Origin: JBGQDM01 sp041495845
GTDB lineage: Bacteria > Acidobacteriota > Terriglobia > Terriglobales > Acidobacteriaceae
Reading direction: 5' to 3'
DNA length: 36,969 nt
Assembly: GCA_041495845.1 (NCBI GenBank)
Contig: JBGQDM010000020.1
Location: 1-36,969, forward strand
The notes under the pieces are model-generated. The model did not search any database. It was not told where the DNA came from and saw only the letters and a list, made by a program, of their open reading frames with translations. The position numbers were made by a program, and so were the translations under genes. Below are positions 31,205-36,969 of the stretch, one piece after another. Each line of letters begins with the position of its first letter. The stretch's first letter is position 1.

Positions 31205-32482
31205 ATGGCTTCGGAAGTCCGCAACATCCATCGCAAGGTGCTGCCCCACGGGTTGACCGTGATCACCGAGGAGATGCCGCACTTGCGCTCGGTTTCCATC
31301 GGCATCTGGGTCAAGAGTGGATCGCGCGACGAGACAGCCCAGTGGAACGGCATCTCTCACTTCATTGAACACATGCTCTTCAAGGGCACGGAGAACCGCT
31401 CCGCGGAACAGATCGCGCGGCAGGTGGATTCGATCGGCGGCAACCTTGACGCCTTCACCGCCAAAGAGTGCATTTGCTTTAGCGCCAAGGTGCTGGACGA
31501 ACACTTGCCCGTAGCCATGGACATTCTCAGCGATCTGGTGCTGCGCCCGGTGTTTGAGCCCAAGGACATCACCCGGGAACGCGGCGTGATTCTGGAAGAA
31601 ATCAAGATGGACGAGGACAATCCCGATTACCTCGTCCACGAAATTTTCACTCAAAATTTCTGGAAGGACCACGCCCTGGGCAAGCCGATTCTGGGGACCA
31701 GGGAAACGGTGCGGCGCTTCGAACGGCCCATTGTCCGCGAGGTTTACGACGCGCAGTTTCACCCCGGCAATCTCATCGTGTGTGCAGCCGGCAACTTGCA
31801 GCACAAGAAATTCGCCGACCTGGTGGCGCGGCACTTCGAAGGCATGAAACCGGGCACGAATGGGCATGCGCACGAAGCGCCAAGAATATTTTCGCGCATC
31901 ACCCTGCGCAACAAGAAAGCGCTGGAACAAGTGCAACTCTGCGTCGGGGTCCCCGCCTATCCGATTGCGCACGAGGAACGGTACGTCTCCTACGTGCTCA
32001 ATACCCTCCTGGGCGGAGGCATGAGCTCGCGCCTGTTTCAGAATATCCGGGAGCGCCAGGGCCTGGCCTATGCCATCTATAGCGACCTGAATCCTTACCG
32101 CGACACCGGATGTCTCTCCGTAAACGCGGGGACTTCCCGGGAGTCAGCGGTGAAGGTGGTGCAGTGCGTGGTGGCGGAATTCCACCGACTCAAGGACGAG
32201 GTCGTGCCCGCCGAAGAACTGCGCCGGGCAAAAGACCAGCTCAAGGGCAGCCTGATGTTGAGTCTGGAATCGAGCATGGCGCGCATGTCCAACCTGGCGC
32301 GGCAGGAAATGTATTTCGATCGTCACTTCGGACTGGACGAGTTGATTGCCAGCATCGAACGCGTGACTGCGGAAGAATTGCAGGCGCAGGCGCGGGAATT
32401 CTTCCAGCCGGAGAACATCGCCGTGACCGCTCTCGGCAATCTCAAAGATGTCAAGTTGTCGCGCGACCAGTTGGCGTGCTGA
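31205..32482 (+). CDS. M16-family zinc peptidase (processing-peptidase-like)
   Basis: A 425-residue single-unit member of the pitrilysin/mitochondrial-processing-peptidase family. The inverted zinc motif H52-x2-E55-H56 (SHFIEHMLFKG) and the distal Glu in RERGVILEEIKM (E131/E132) are intact, so it is catalytically competent. The second half (from about 230) has the conserved LNTLLGGGMSSRLFQNIRE. There is no signal peptide, so it probably acts in the cytoplasm as a homodimer or with a partner. Bacterial relatives near polynucleotide phosphorylase genes are common, but none is here. TGGAAG at 31192-31197 precedes the ATG by 7 bases. Confidence 0.92.
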   Translation: MASEVRNIHRKVLPHGLTVITEEMPHLRSVSIGIWVKSGSRDETAQWNGISHFIEHMLFKGTENRSAEQIARQVDSIGGNLDAFTAKECICFSAKVLDEHLPVAMDILSDLVLRPVFEPKDITRERGVILEEIKMDEDNPDYLVHEIFTQNFWKDHALGKPILGTRETVRRFERPIVREVYDAQFHPGNLIVCAAGNLQHKKFADLVARHFEGMKPGTNGHAHEAPRIFSRITLRNKKALEQVQLCVGVPAYPIAHEERYVSYVLNTLLGGGMSSRLFQNIRERQGLAYAIYSDLNPYRDTGCLSVNAGTSRESAVKVVQCVVAEFHRLKDEVVPAEELRRAKDQLKGSLMLSLESSMARMSNLARQEMYFDRHFGLDELIASIERVTAEELQAQAREFFQPENIAVTALGNLKDVKLSRDQLAC

Positions 32483-32542
32483 TTTCAGGGACAGCCGCTA
32501 CGCGAGCATTTTCAATTGCGAACAGGCCTGCCCTCAAGCCAT

Positions 32543-33262
32543 TCAGCGTCCCTGCTCCAGGGCGAGGGCCCGCGGAAACAGGATGTTGTTCTCCAGGTGA
32601 ATGTGCTGGTGGAGGTCCGCTTCGAACTCCTGCAACTCGCGATACAGCGTCTGGTAACTCATGCATGAGTCCGCTGGCAGGGTATAGTCACAGCTGGATT
32701 GGCGCAAGGCACGCAGGGCTCCGCCGGCGTTATCGTGTTCCAGCATCATCATGTGGACCGGGTTGGCCACGGTGCCGAATGGCGCCGGCAAGATCGGGTC
32801 GCCCTGCAGCACGGCTTCTTCCATGCGTTCGATGTAGGGGAACAGCATCGCCTCTTCCTTCATCAGGTGGGTGGAAAGTTCCTGGTTGAGGCCGTGAAAC
32901 ACCGTCCGCTGGTGGTTCAGTTCGGAGTGCGAGGCGCCGTGTTTGGCACAGACTTTCTCGAACAGGGCGGCAATGCGAGGCAGACTTGCCTTCACGTAGC
33001 TATGGTGCTTCTGCACAATGTGCTGAGCAAGCTCGGTCAACGGTTCGACCTGCCAGTTCTTCTCCGCGGAGATCCCCGCGACAGATTCGTGGTCCAGTTG
33101 GTGTTGCACTTCGGCGAGCGGGAGATTGGCGGCGCGGCATGCCTCTTCCAGCGATTTCCCACCTCCGCAGCAGTAGTCGATCCCCAGCTTCGCGAAAACG
33201 CGGGTGGCGTGCGGGTTCTCCAGCACAATTTCCCGGATGGTATTGGTCATCGTCGTGGTCAT
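32543..33262 (-). CDS. ric: Ric/YtfE-type di-iron protein, iron-sulfur cluster repair
   Basis: A 239-residue cytoplasmic protein that repairs Fe-S clusters damaged by nitric oxide or oxidative stress. The N-terminal ScdA domain (1-65) has the hallmark LGIDYCCGGGKSLEEAC with C31-C32. The rest is a hemerythrin-like four-helix bundle with di-iron ligands in AQHIVQKHHSYV, the STHLMKEEAMLFPYIE segment, MMMLEHDNAG and LHQHIHLENNILFPRA. The Shine-Dalgarno GAGGAGA stands about six bases before the ATG. The promoter carries a GTGA-N6-TCAT site for a Crp/Fnr regulator, whose gene is directly upstream. It converges with the M16 gene. Confidence 0.93.
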   Translation of the reverse strand: MTTTMTNTIREIVLENPHATRVFAKLGIDYCCGGGKSLEEACRAANLPLAEVQHQLDHESVAGISAEKNWQVEPLTELAQHIVQKHHSYVKASLPRIAALFEKVCAKHGASHSELNHQRTVFHGLNQELSTHLMKEEAMLFPYIERMEEAVLQGDPILPAPFGTVANPVHMMMLEHDNAGGALRALRQSSCDYTLPADSCMSYQTLYRELQEFEADLHQHIHLENNILFPRALALEQGR

Positions 33263-33308
33263 AAGAATCTCCTCTCAAGGTGACGGCCCGTGTCGTCTGC
33301 TGATAACC

Positions 33309-33350
33309 AGAGTAGCGAAGGTACGCGGGCCCGCCGATGACTTATGTCAC
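33309..33350 (-). promoter_or_regulatory. Crp/Fnr-type promoter of ric
   Basis: On the minus strand GTGACATAAGTCAT (33350-33337) is followed by 22 bases and TACTCT (33314-33309). The palindrome centre falls at -41.5 if the start is at 33302, the normal position for activation by a Crp/Fnr protein. The leader would be 40 bases. There is no -35, in keeping with an activator-dependent promoter. The promoter of the radical SAM gene has exactly the same layout. Confidence 0.65.
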
Positions 33351-33380
33351 GCGGAGCAGAAAGAGATCGCGAAACGGGGC

Positions 33381-34085
33381 TCAACCGGCGGCTTCCAGTT
33401 CGCCTTCCAGATCTTTTGGCCGCAAAACATGGACCGTGCGGCCCTCGATGCGAATGAACCCTTCCGCCTGCAGCCGGCTGAGATTGCGGGAAACCAACTC
33501 GCGCACCGTCCCCAATTGCGCGGCCAGTTCCTGATTGTTGACTTGCAGGGTGATCTCGACACCGGTTTCTGTCTTCGTGCCTTCCCGCTGGGCCAGCCGC
33601 ACCAGCAGCCCAATCAGCCGGTGGCGCACTGTAGTGAAGGAGAGTTCTTCGATGATCCCCACCAGGCGACGCAAGCGCGCGCCGACCACCCGCAGCACCT
33701 TGAGCGAAACTTCAGGATGAGCCAGACACAAAGCATGAAAATCATTCTTGCTGATAAAAAGCAAACGGCAATCGGCCATCGCGGCCACCGAGGCAGGGTA
33801 AGCGCCGCCATCAAACACTGGCAATTCGGCGACAGAACTGCCGGGGCCATCCATGCTCAGCACCTGCTCGCGGCCGCCGGCGGACGTTTTGTAGATGCGA
33901 ATCGTGCCGGAACTGACAACGTACATGCCGGTGCAAGGGTCGCCCTCGCCGAAAACCTGCTCCCCGGCGGAAAAATTCCGCGCCACCGCGCGCTGGGCCA
34001 GAAATGCAAGTTCGCTTTCGGTAAGGCTGGCGAAGATCGGGACCTGGGCCAGAGTTTGAGCGGAGTCTGTCTTCAAGTCCGGCAT
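33381..34085 (-). CDS. Crp/Fnr-family transcriptional regulator
   Basis: A 234-residue regulator: cyclic-nucleotide-binding-type beta-barrel (about 20-125), long dimer helix (125-160), winged helix-turn-helix (about 165-225). There is no N-terminal cysteine cluster, so it is not an oxygen-sensing FNR in the classical sense. The barrel keeps FGEGDPCTGMYVVSSGTIRI but lacks a recognisable cAMP pocket. The ligand could be haem, nitric oxide or another small molecule. The recognition helix has R195-E196-x3-R200 (TVRELVSRNLSRL), the Crp arrangement that reads GTGA half-sites. The ATG at 34085 was chosen over 34121 because family members start near here. It follows the YwiC-like gene by 37 bases. 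Confidence 0.9.
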   Translation of the reverse strand: MPDLKTDSAQTLAQVPIFASLTESELAFLAQRAVARNFSAGEQVFGEGDPCTGMYVVSSGTIRIYKTSAGGREQVLSMDGPGSSVAELPVFDGGAYPASVAAMADCRLLFISKNDFHALCLAHPEVSLKVLRVVGARLRRLVGIIEELSFTTVRHRLIGLLVRLAQREGTKTETGVEITLQVNNQELAAQLGTVRELVSRNLSRLQAEGFIRIEGRTVHVLRPKDLEGELEAAG

Positions 34086-34122
34086 GGTTCCGCCATTGTA
34101 TGCGATGGCAATCCGCCCCATG

Positions 34123-34980
34123 TCAGCGAGAGAAGGTAAACGCCGCGCTCAGCAGCAGGCCGAAAAGAATTCCGTGGGCCATCTCCACCCATCCCAGGCG
34201 GCGGAAGGAAAGCGGTGCGGGGCTGCGCAGCGGCCAGATAAAACCACGGACCAGCACGGGGAGAAAGGCGGCTGCGGCGAGAGTGGGGAGCCAACCGCGC
34301 CGGATCGAAATCGCCAAAAGAGCAGCGAGCCCCAGTTGACCACAAAGAAATCTCGCGGCGGCACGCATCCGCTGGGCACGTCCCGCCAGACGGAGAGTAT
34401 GGACGCGTAACTGCACGAAGTGGATCTGGTCGCCAGCAAACAGCCAGTTGGCCAACCACAGAGTGAGGGCGGTGGAATCGAGTTGTGCGGTAGCAGCGTA
34501 GTAGGCGGCGGGTGCGGTCAGCGTCAGCCCGAGCGCACCGATCATCTGCGAAGCCATGCGCGCACTGCGGCTGATCTTGCGCAGAACGGCCTGCAGCAGG
34601 AATGCGAAGGCGGTGCCCGCGCCCAATAACAGCAGTGCCGGATGCTGGCCGTTCCACAACAGGGCGGCAAGGGAGACAGCCGCCACCACCGCCAGCATCA
34701 GCGTCGCACGCACCACCAGCGCGTGTTCTTCGTGGCCCTGCGCCTTCACCACTCCCGTACCGAGCCAACCCTCCAACGGCGTGCGCAACCAGAAGAGTGC
34801 CAGCGCCGCAATCGTCAAGAGCAGTACGGGCAGCACGTGGCCACCCCGGGCCAGGCCCACGACCGCACCGGTGAACAACGGGATGCACAGCAGTCCCCAC
34901 GCACCGTGTTCGCGGGGCAAAACCAGGGCATGACGTCGTTCCCGCGAGAGACTTCCCACCTGGGCCATGGACATCGCCAC
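34123..34980 (-). CDS. YwiC-like membrane protein
   Basis: A 285-residue integral membrane protein with about eight hydrophobic segments. The signature LVLPREHGAWGLLCIPL near residue 20 and the later GDQIHFVQLRVHTLRL loop are typical of the YwiC-like family. Its function is not established. In Bacillus subtilis the ywiC gene lies by fnr and the nitrate-respiration genes, as I recall, and here too it is beside a Crp/Fnr gene. The GTG start overlaps the radical SAM stop by one base (alternatives ATG 34974 and 34968), so it is translationally coupled to that gene. The possible link is to membrane haem or quinone chemistry in anaerobic respiration (inference). Confidence 0.82.
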   Translation of the reverse strand: MAMSMAQVGSLSRERRHALVLPREHGAWGLLCIPLFTGAVVGLARGGHVLPVLLLTIAALALFWLRTPLEGWLGTGVVKAQGHEEHALVVRATLMLAVVAAVSLAALLWNGQHPALLLLGAGTAFAFLLQAVLRKISRSARMASQMIGALGLTLTAPAAYYAATAQLDSTALTLWLANWLFAGDQIHFVQLRVHTLRLAGRAQRMRAAARFLCGQLGLAALLAISIRRGWLPTLAAAAFLPVLVRGFIWPLRSPAPLSFRRLGWVEMAHGILFGLLLSAAFTFSR

Positions 34981-36242
34981 TAGCGTGAGACCGCCGGCTC
35001 AACACGTTTCTGTGTTTCCATCTTGCGCGGCTGGTAGATGCAGAAGGGTTCTTCATCCAGATAGTTGCCGGTGGCAGCGAAGGCGCGGGCGCGGCAGCCC
35101 ATGCAAACATTGCGAAACTCACAGCAACCGCACTTCCCTTCCAGATTGCCAGGGTCGCGCAGCTTGTTGAAGACTTCGGCGTCGCGCCAGATCTCAGCAA
35201 ACGATTGCTTCCGCAGATCACCGGCGAGAACCGGCAGGTAACCACAGGGATAGATTTCGCCTTCGTGCGAGATAAAGCAGACGCCAGTGCCCGCGAGACA
35301 GCCTTTGGTCATGGCGTTCATCTCGTGCTGGTGCGCCGACGGATGGCCGGTGTGCTGCCCGAGCGGGCGGGCCGCTCCCTGCGGCCGAATTTCGATGCCC
35401 GTGGATCCGGGCATCATCATTTCCGTCGGCCCAATGTGCTCGGCGGAAGGAGCGACAGGCTGAGCGTGGGCCTGCGCCGCGGCTTGCGCGGAAGGATGTT
35501 CCGCTGCCCGGCGCTGCCGCACCACGCGGAAATAATGTGGCGCGCACGTGGCCTTAAGTTCAATGCCGCCTTCCAGCGAGCGGTCATAAAACCAATGCAG
35601 CATCTTTTCGTATTCTTCAGGAGGCACCATCTGGTCGGCGGCGATATCCACCCCGCAGCCCACGGGCACGAGCAGGAAGGTATGCAGCGCGTCCGCACCG
35701 ATGTCGCGGACGAGATCCAAGACCCGCGGCAGTTGGGGCGCGTTGTGCCGCGCGATGGTCATGTTGATCTGCACCGACATGCCCATTGCTTTCAAATTGC
35801 GAAAACCCTGCAGTGCGGCCTCGAACGCGCCAGGGATTCCGCGGAACGCGTCGTGGGTGGCGGCATCGGCTCCGTCCAGACTGATGGAAACGCGACGCAC
35901 TCCAGAATCTACAATCTGACGGGCAACATCCTGCGTCACCTGCGTGCCGTTGGTGGCCAGCGCTGCGCGCAGACCCTTTTCTGTCGCGTACCGAGCCAAC
36001 TGGAAAATGTCCCGCCGGAAAAGCGGTTCCCCGCCGCTGAGCACAAGAATGGGACTGGCCATGGCGGCAATCTGGTCAATGACGCCGAGGGCTTGCTCGG
36101 TCGAGAGGTCGGAGGGCGAACTGAGTTCGGTAGCAGTGGCGCGGCAGTGAATGCAGCGCAGGTTACAACCCTTGGTGACTTCCCAGAAGATCAAACGCGG
36201 GATGAATTTTTCCGCTGCGGAATGATTGCCCGTGCTGCCCAT
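34980..36242 (-). CDS. Radical SAM/SPASM protein, AhbD/NirJ-type haem enzyme, with His-rich insertion
   Basis: A 420-residue radical SAM protein. The 4Fe-4S motif is C26-x3-C30-x2-C33 (GCNLRCIHCRATA). The SPASM domain carries C315, C322, C333 and the C371/C373/C374/C380/C383/C401 set. The words VTKGCNLRCIHC, ATCAPHYFRV and MGCRARAFAATGNYLDEEP are those of AhbD (Fe-coproporphyrin to haem b, alternative haem pathway) and NirJ (haem d1). Residues about 245-312 are an extra Ala/Gln/His-rich stretch with seven His and a Met triplet, between the barrel and the SPASM domain. The ATG at 36242 is fixed by GAGGAG 7 bases upstream; a start at 36305 would run through the promoter. It probably forms an operon with the YwiC-like and Crp/Fnr genes. 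Confidence 0.85.
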   Translation of the reverse strand: MGSTGNHSAAEKFIPRLIFWEVTKGCNLRCIHCRATATELSSPSDLSTEQALGVIDQIAAMASPILVLSGGEPLFRRDIFQLARYATEKGLRAALATNGTQVTQDVARQIVDSGVRRVSISLDGADAATHDAFRGIPGAFEAALQGFRNLKAMGMSVQINMTIARHNAPQLPRVLDLVRDIGADALHTFLLVPVGCGVDIAADQMVPPEEYEKMLHWFYDRSLEGGIELKATCAPHYFRVVRQRRAAEHPSAQAAAQAHAQPVAPSAEHIGPTEMMMPGSTGIEIRPQGAARPLGQHTGHPSAHQHEMNAMTKGCLAGTGVCFISHEGEIYPCGYLPVLAGDLRKQSFAEIWRDAEVFNKLRDPGNLEGKCGCCEFRNVCMGCRARAFAATGNYLDEEPFCIYQPRKMETQKRVEPAVSR

Positions 36243-36285
36243 GAAGGGTCTCCTCAATTTCCCGTGGGAAAAGGCCCACGCAGTC

Positions 36286-36350
36286 AGAGTAGGAGTCCTT
36301 AACACGCGCAGCCGTGACTGGAGTCACCCGCCGGTGTGATCCTCATCACC
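36286..36350 (-). promoter_or_regulatory. Crp/Fnr-type promoter of the radical SAM operon, two tandem sites
   Basis: On the minus strand GTGACTCCAGTCAC (36327-36314), then 22 bases, then TACTCT (36291-36286). The centre is at -41.5 for a start at 36279, giving a 37-base leader. A second site, GTGATGAGGATCAC (36349-36336), is centred exactly 22 bases farther upstream, two helical turns away. Both fit GTGA-N6-TCAC. The layout of the proximal site matches the ric promoter base for base in spacing. Confidence 0.65.
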
Positions 36351-36377
36351 CGGGGGAAACCGCTGATTTGCCACGCT

Positions 36378-36969
36378 TTAGGGCGAAACGCCTCCGGTGT
36401 GGCAGTCGCTGCAGTTCACCGCGGCCAGGTCGCCGAGGTCCACCGGATGCCTGAATTCTCCGGGTTTCAGTTTCGCCAGCGCAACGCCGCCTTCCTCCTG
36501 GCCAATAATGGAGTGGCAGACGTCGCATTCCTTGCGCACCACGCGCCCATCTTTCGCCACATGCTGTCCATCGTGGCAACGGAAGCAGCCGTTGAAGTAG
36601 AGGTGGCCGATGTTGTTGGGATGGGTTTTCCAGTCCAGCTTCATCTCCGGAAAAAATGTGCCGCGGTAAATCCGCTGCACTTCGGCGATGGCATCGTGCA
36701 CCCGGTTGGGCTGGTTCTTCTCCATTTCGGGATACTTCGTGGTGTAAAAGTCGTGCATGCTGGTGGCGATCCCGCCCATCGCGCTCTCGGTGGTCTTATA
36801 TTCGGCGGTCAGCGCGGCGACGGCCTGTTGTTTTAGAAATGGCAGCGAGGCATCCAGCCGGCCGTTGATCAACGAGTTGTCCACCGACTGGTCCGGTGGC
36901 ACGTAGATATGGGTCGGCCGGTTGTGGCAATCCACGCAATCCATGCGGTGGCGGGGTAATTTGTCCAAC
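36378..36969 (-). CDS. Multihaem cytochrome c, NapC/NirT-associated type (5' part outside window)
   Basis: The C-terminal 197 residues of a periplasmic multihaem cytochrome; the frame is open to the window edge. Four CxxCH haem sites are visible: CVDCH near residue 11, CFRCH near 128, CDVCH near 149 and CSDCH near 189. The segments CVDCHNRPTHIY and GHLYFNGCFRCHD are typical of cytochromes that transfer electrons between quinols and periplasmic reductases. The TTG at 36968 is not a start. More haem sites are expected upstream. It is on the same strand as, and 135 bases before, the radical SAM haem-type gene. The total haem number and the partner reductase lie outside this sequence. Confidence 0.85.
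   Translation of the reverse strand, partial: LDKLPRHRMDCVDCHNRPTHIYVPPDQSVDNSLINGRLDASLPFLKQQAVAALTAEYKTTESAMGGIATSMHDFYTTKYPEMEKNQPNRVHDAIAEVQRIYRGTFFPEMKLDWKTHPNNIGHLYFNGCFRCHDGQHVAKDGRVVRKECDVCHSIIGQEEGGVALAKLKPGEFRHPVDLGDLAAVNCSDCHTGGVSP

Noticed and set aside
33337..33350. Classical FNR box (TTGAT-N4-ATCAA) in front of ric
   Set aside because: The half-site is GTGAC/ATGAC, and the local regulator has no Fe-S cysteines and a Crp-type recognition helix, so the site is described as GTGA-type.
1..36969. CRISPR arrays, tRNA or rRNA genes, insertion sequences, prophage genes
   Set aside because: I read all intergenic stretches and found no regular spacer array, cloverleaf-like sequence, rRNA sequence or transposase frame.

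Overview
The window is GC-rich, gene-dense bacterial DNA that reads best as a member of the Acidobacteriota (Terriglobia-like). The reasons are the futalosine menaquinone genes (mqnA, mqnC, mqnD), a TonB-type energy transducer, M49 and M48 exported peptidases, a DUF1501 Tat protein, and two dispersed intergenic repeats of a kind I associate with this phylum. This placement is inference; there is no rRNA gene in the window. I saw no tRNA, rRNA, CRISPR array, transposase or prophage gene.

Layout. 1-7.1 kb: mqnA (cut by the window edge), a small membrane protein, mqnC, a processive family-2 glycosyltransferase, an exported M24 peptidase, a 55-residue membrane protein, bioY and mqnD. 7.1-12.2 kb: an M49-like peptidase divergent from a HAD hydrolase, a GAF-HD-GYP protein and a Tat-exported DUF1501 protein. 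12.2-19.7 kb: a stand-alone nuoB and a Rieske ferredoxin, then a TetR-controlled divergent cluster. On the minus strand this has a choline-monooxygenase-type Rieske oxygenase. On the plus strand it has two flavoproteins, a betaine-homocysteine methyltransferase homologue and a DoxX protein. I read it as an N-methyl (choline/betaine-type) catabolic and methyl-recovery system. 19.8-25.1 kb: YdcF-like protein, nucleotide-sugar dehydrogenase, TonB-like protein behind a structured 300-base leader, and an M48 peptidase. 25.1-29.9 kb: a 55-residue Flp-type pilin with its own terminator and a nearby 16-bp palindrome, a NarL/LuxR response regulator overlapping its histidine kinase, and a divergent second kinase with a 10-bp-arm inverted repeat between them. 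29.9-32.5 kb: rlmN and an M16 peptidase.

32.5-37 kb is an anaerobic or nitrosative-stress module: ric (di-iron Fe-S repair), a Crp/Fnr regulator, a YwiC-like membrane protein, an AhbD/NirJ-type radical SAM protein and a multihaem cytochrome c (cut by the window edge). Two promoters here, in front of ric and of the radical SAM gene, have the same architecture: a GTGAC-N4-GTCAY palindrome, exactly 22 bases, then TACTCT. This places the palindrome centre at about -41.5. The local Crp/Fnr protein has the R-E-x3-R recognition helix expected to read GTGA half-sites, so the module looks like a small self-contained regulon.

The strongest leads are that regulon and the choline/betaine-type cluster. 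Next come the unannotated pilin with its palindrome, and an AGCT-rich repeat family that starts exactly at the TAG stop codon of several genes.
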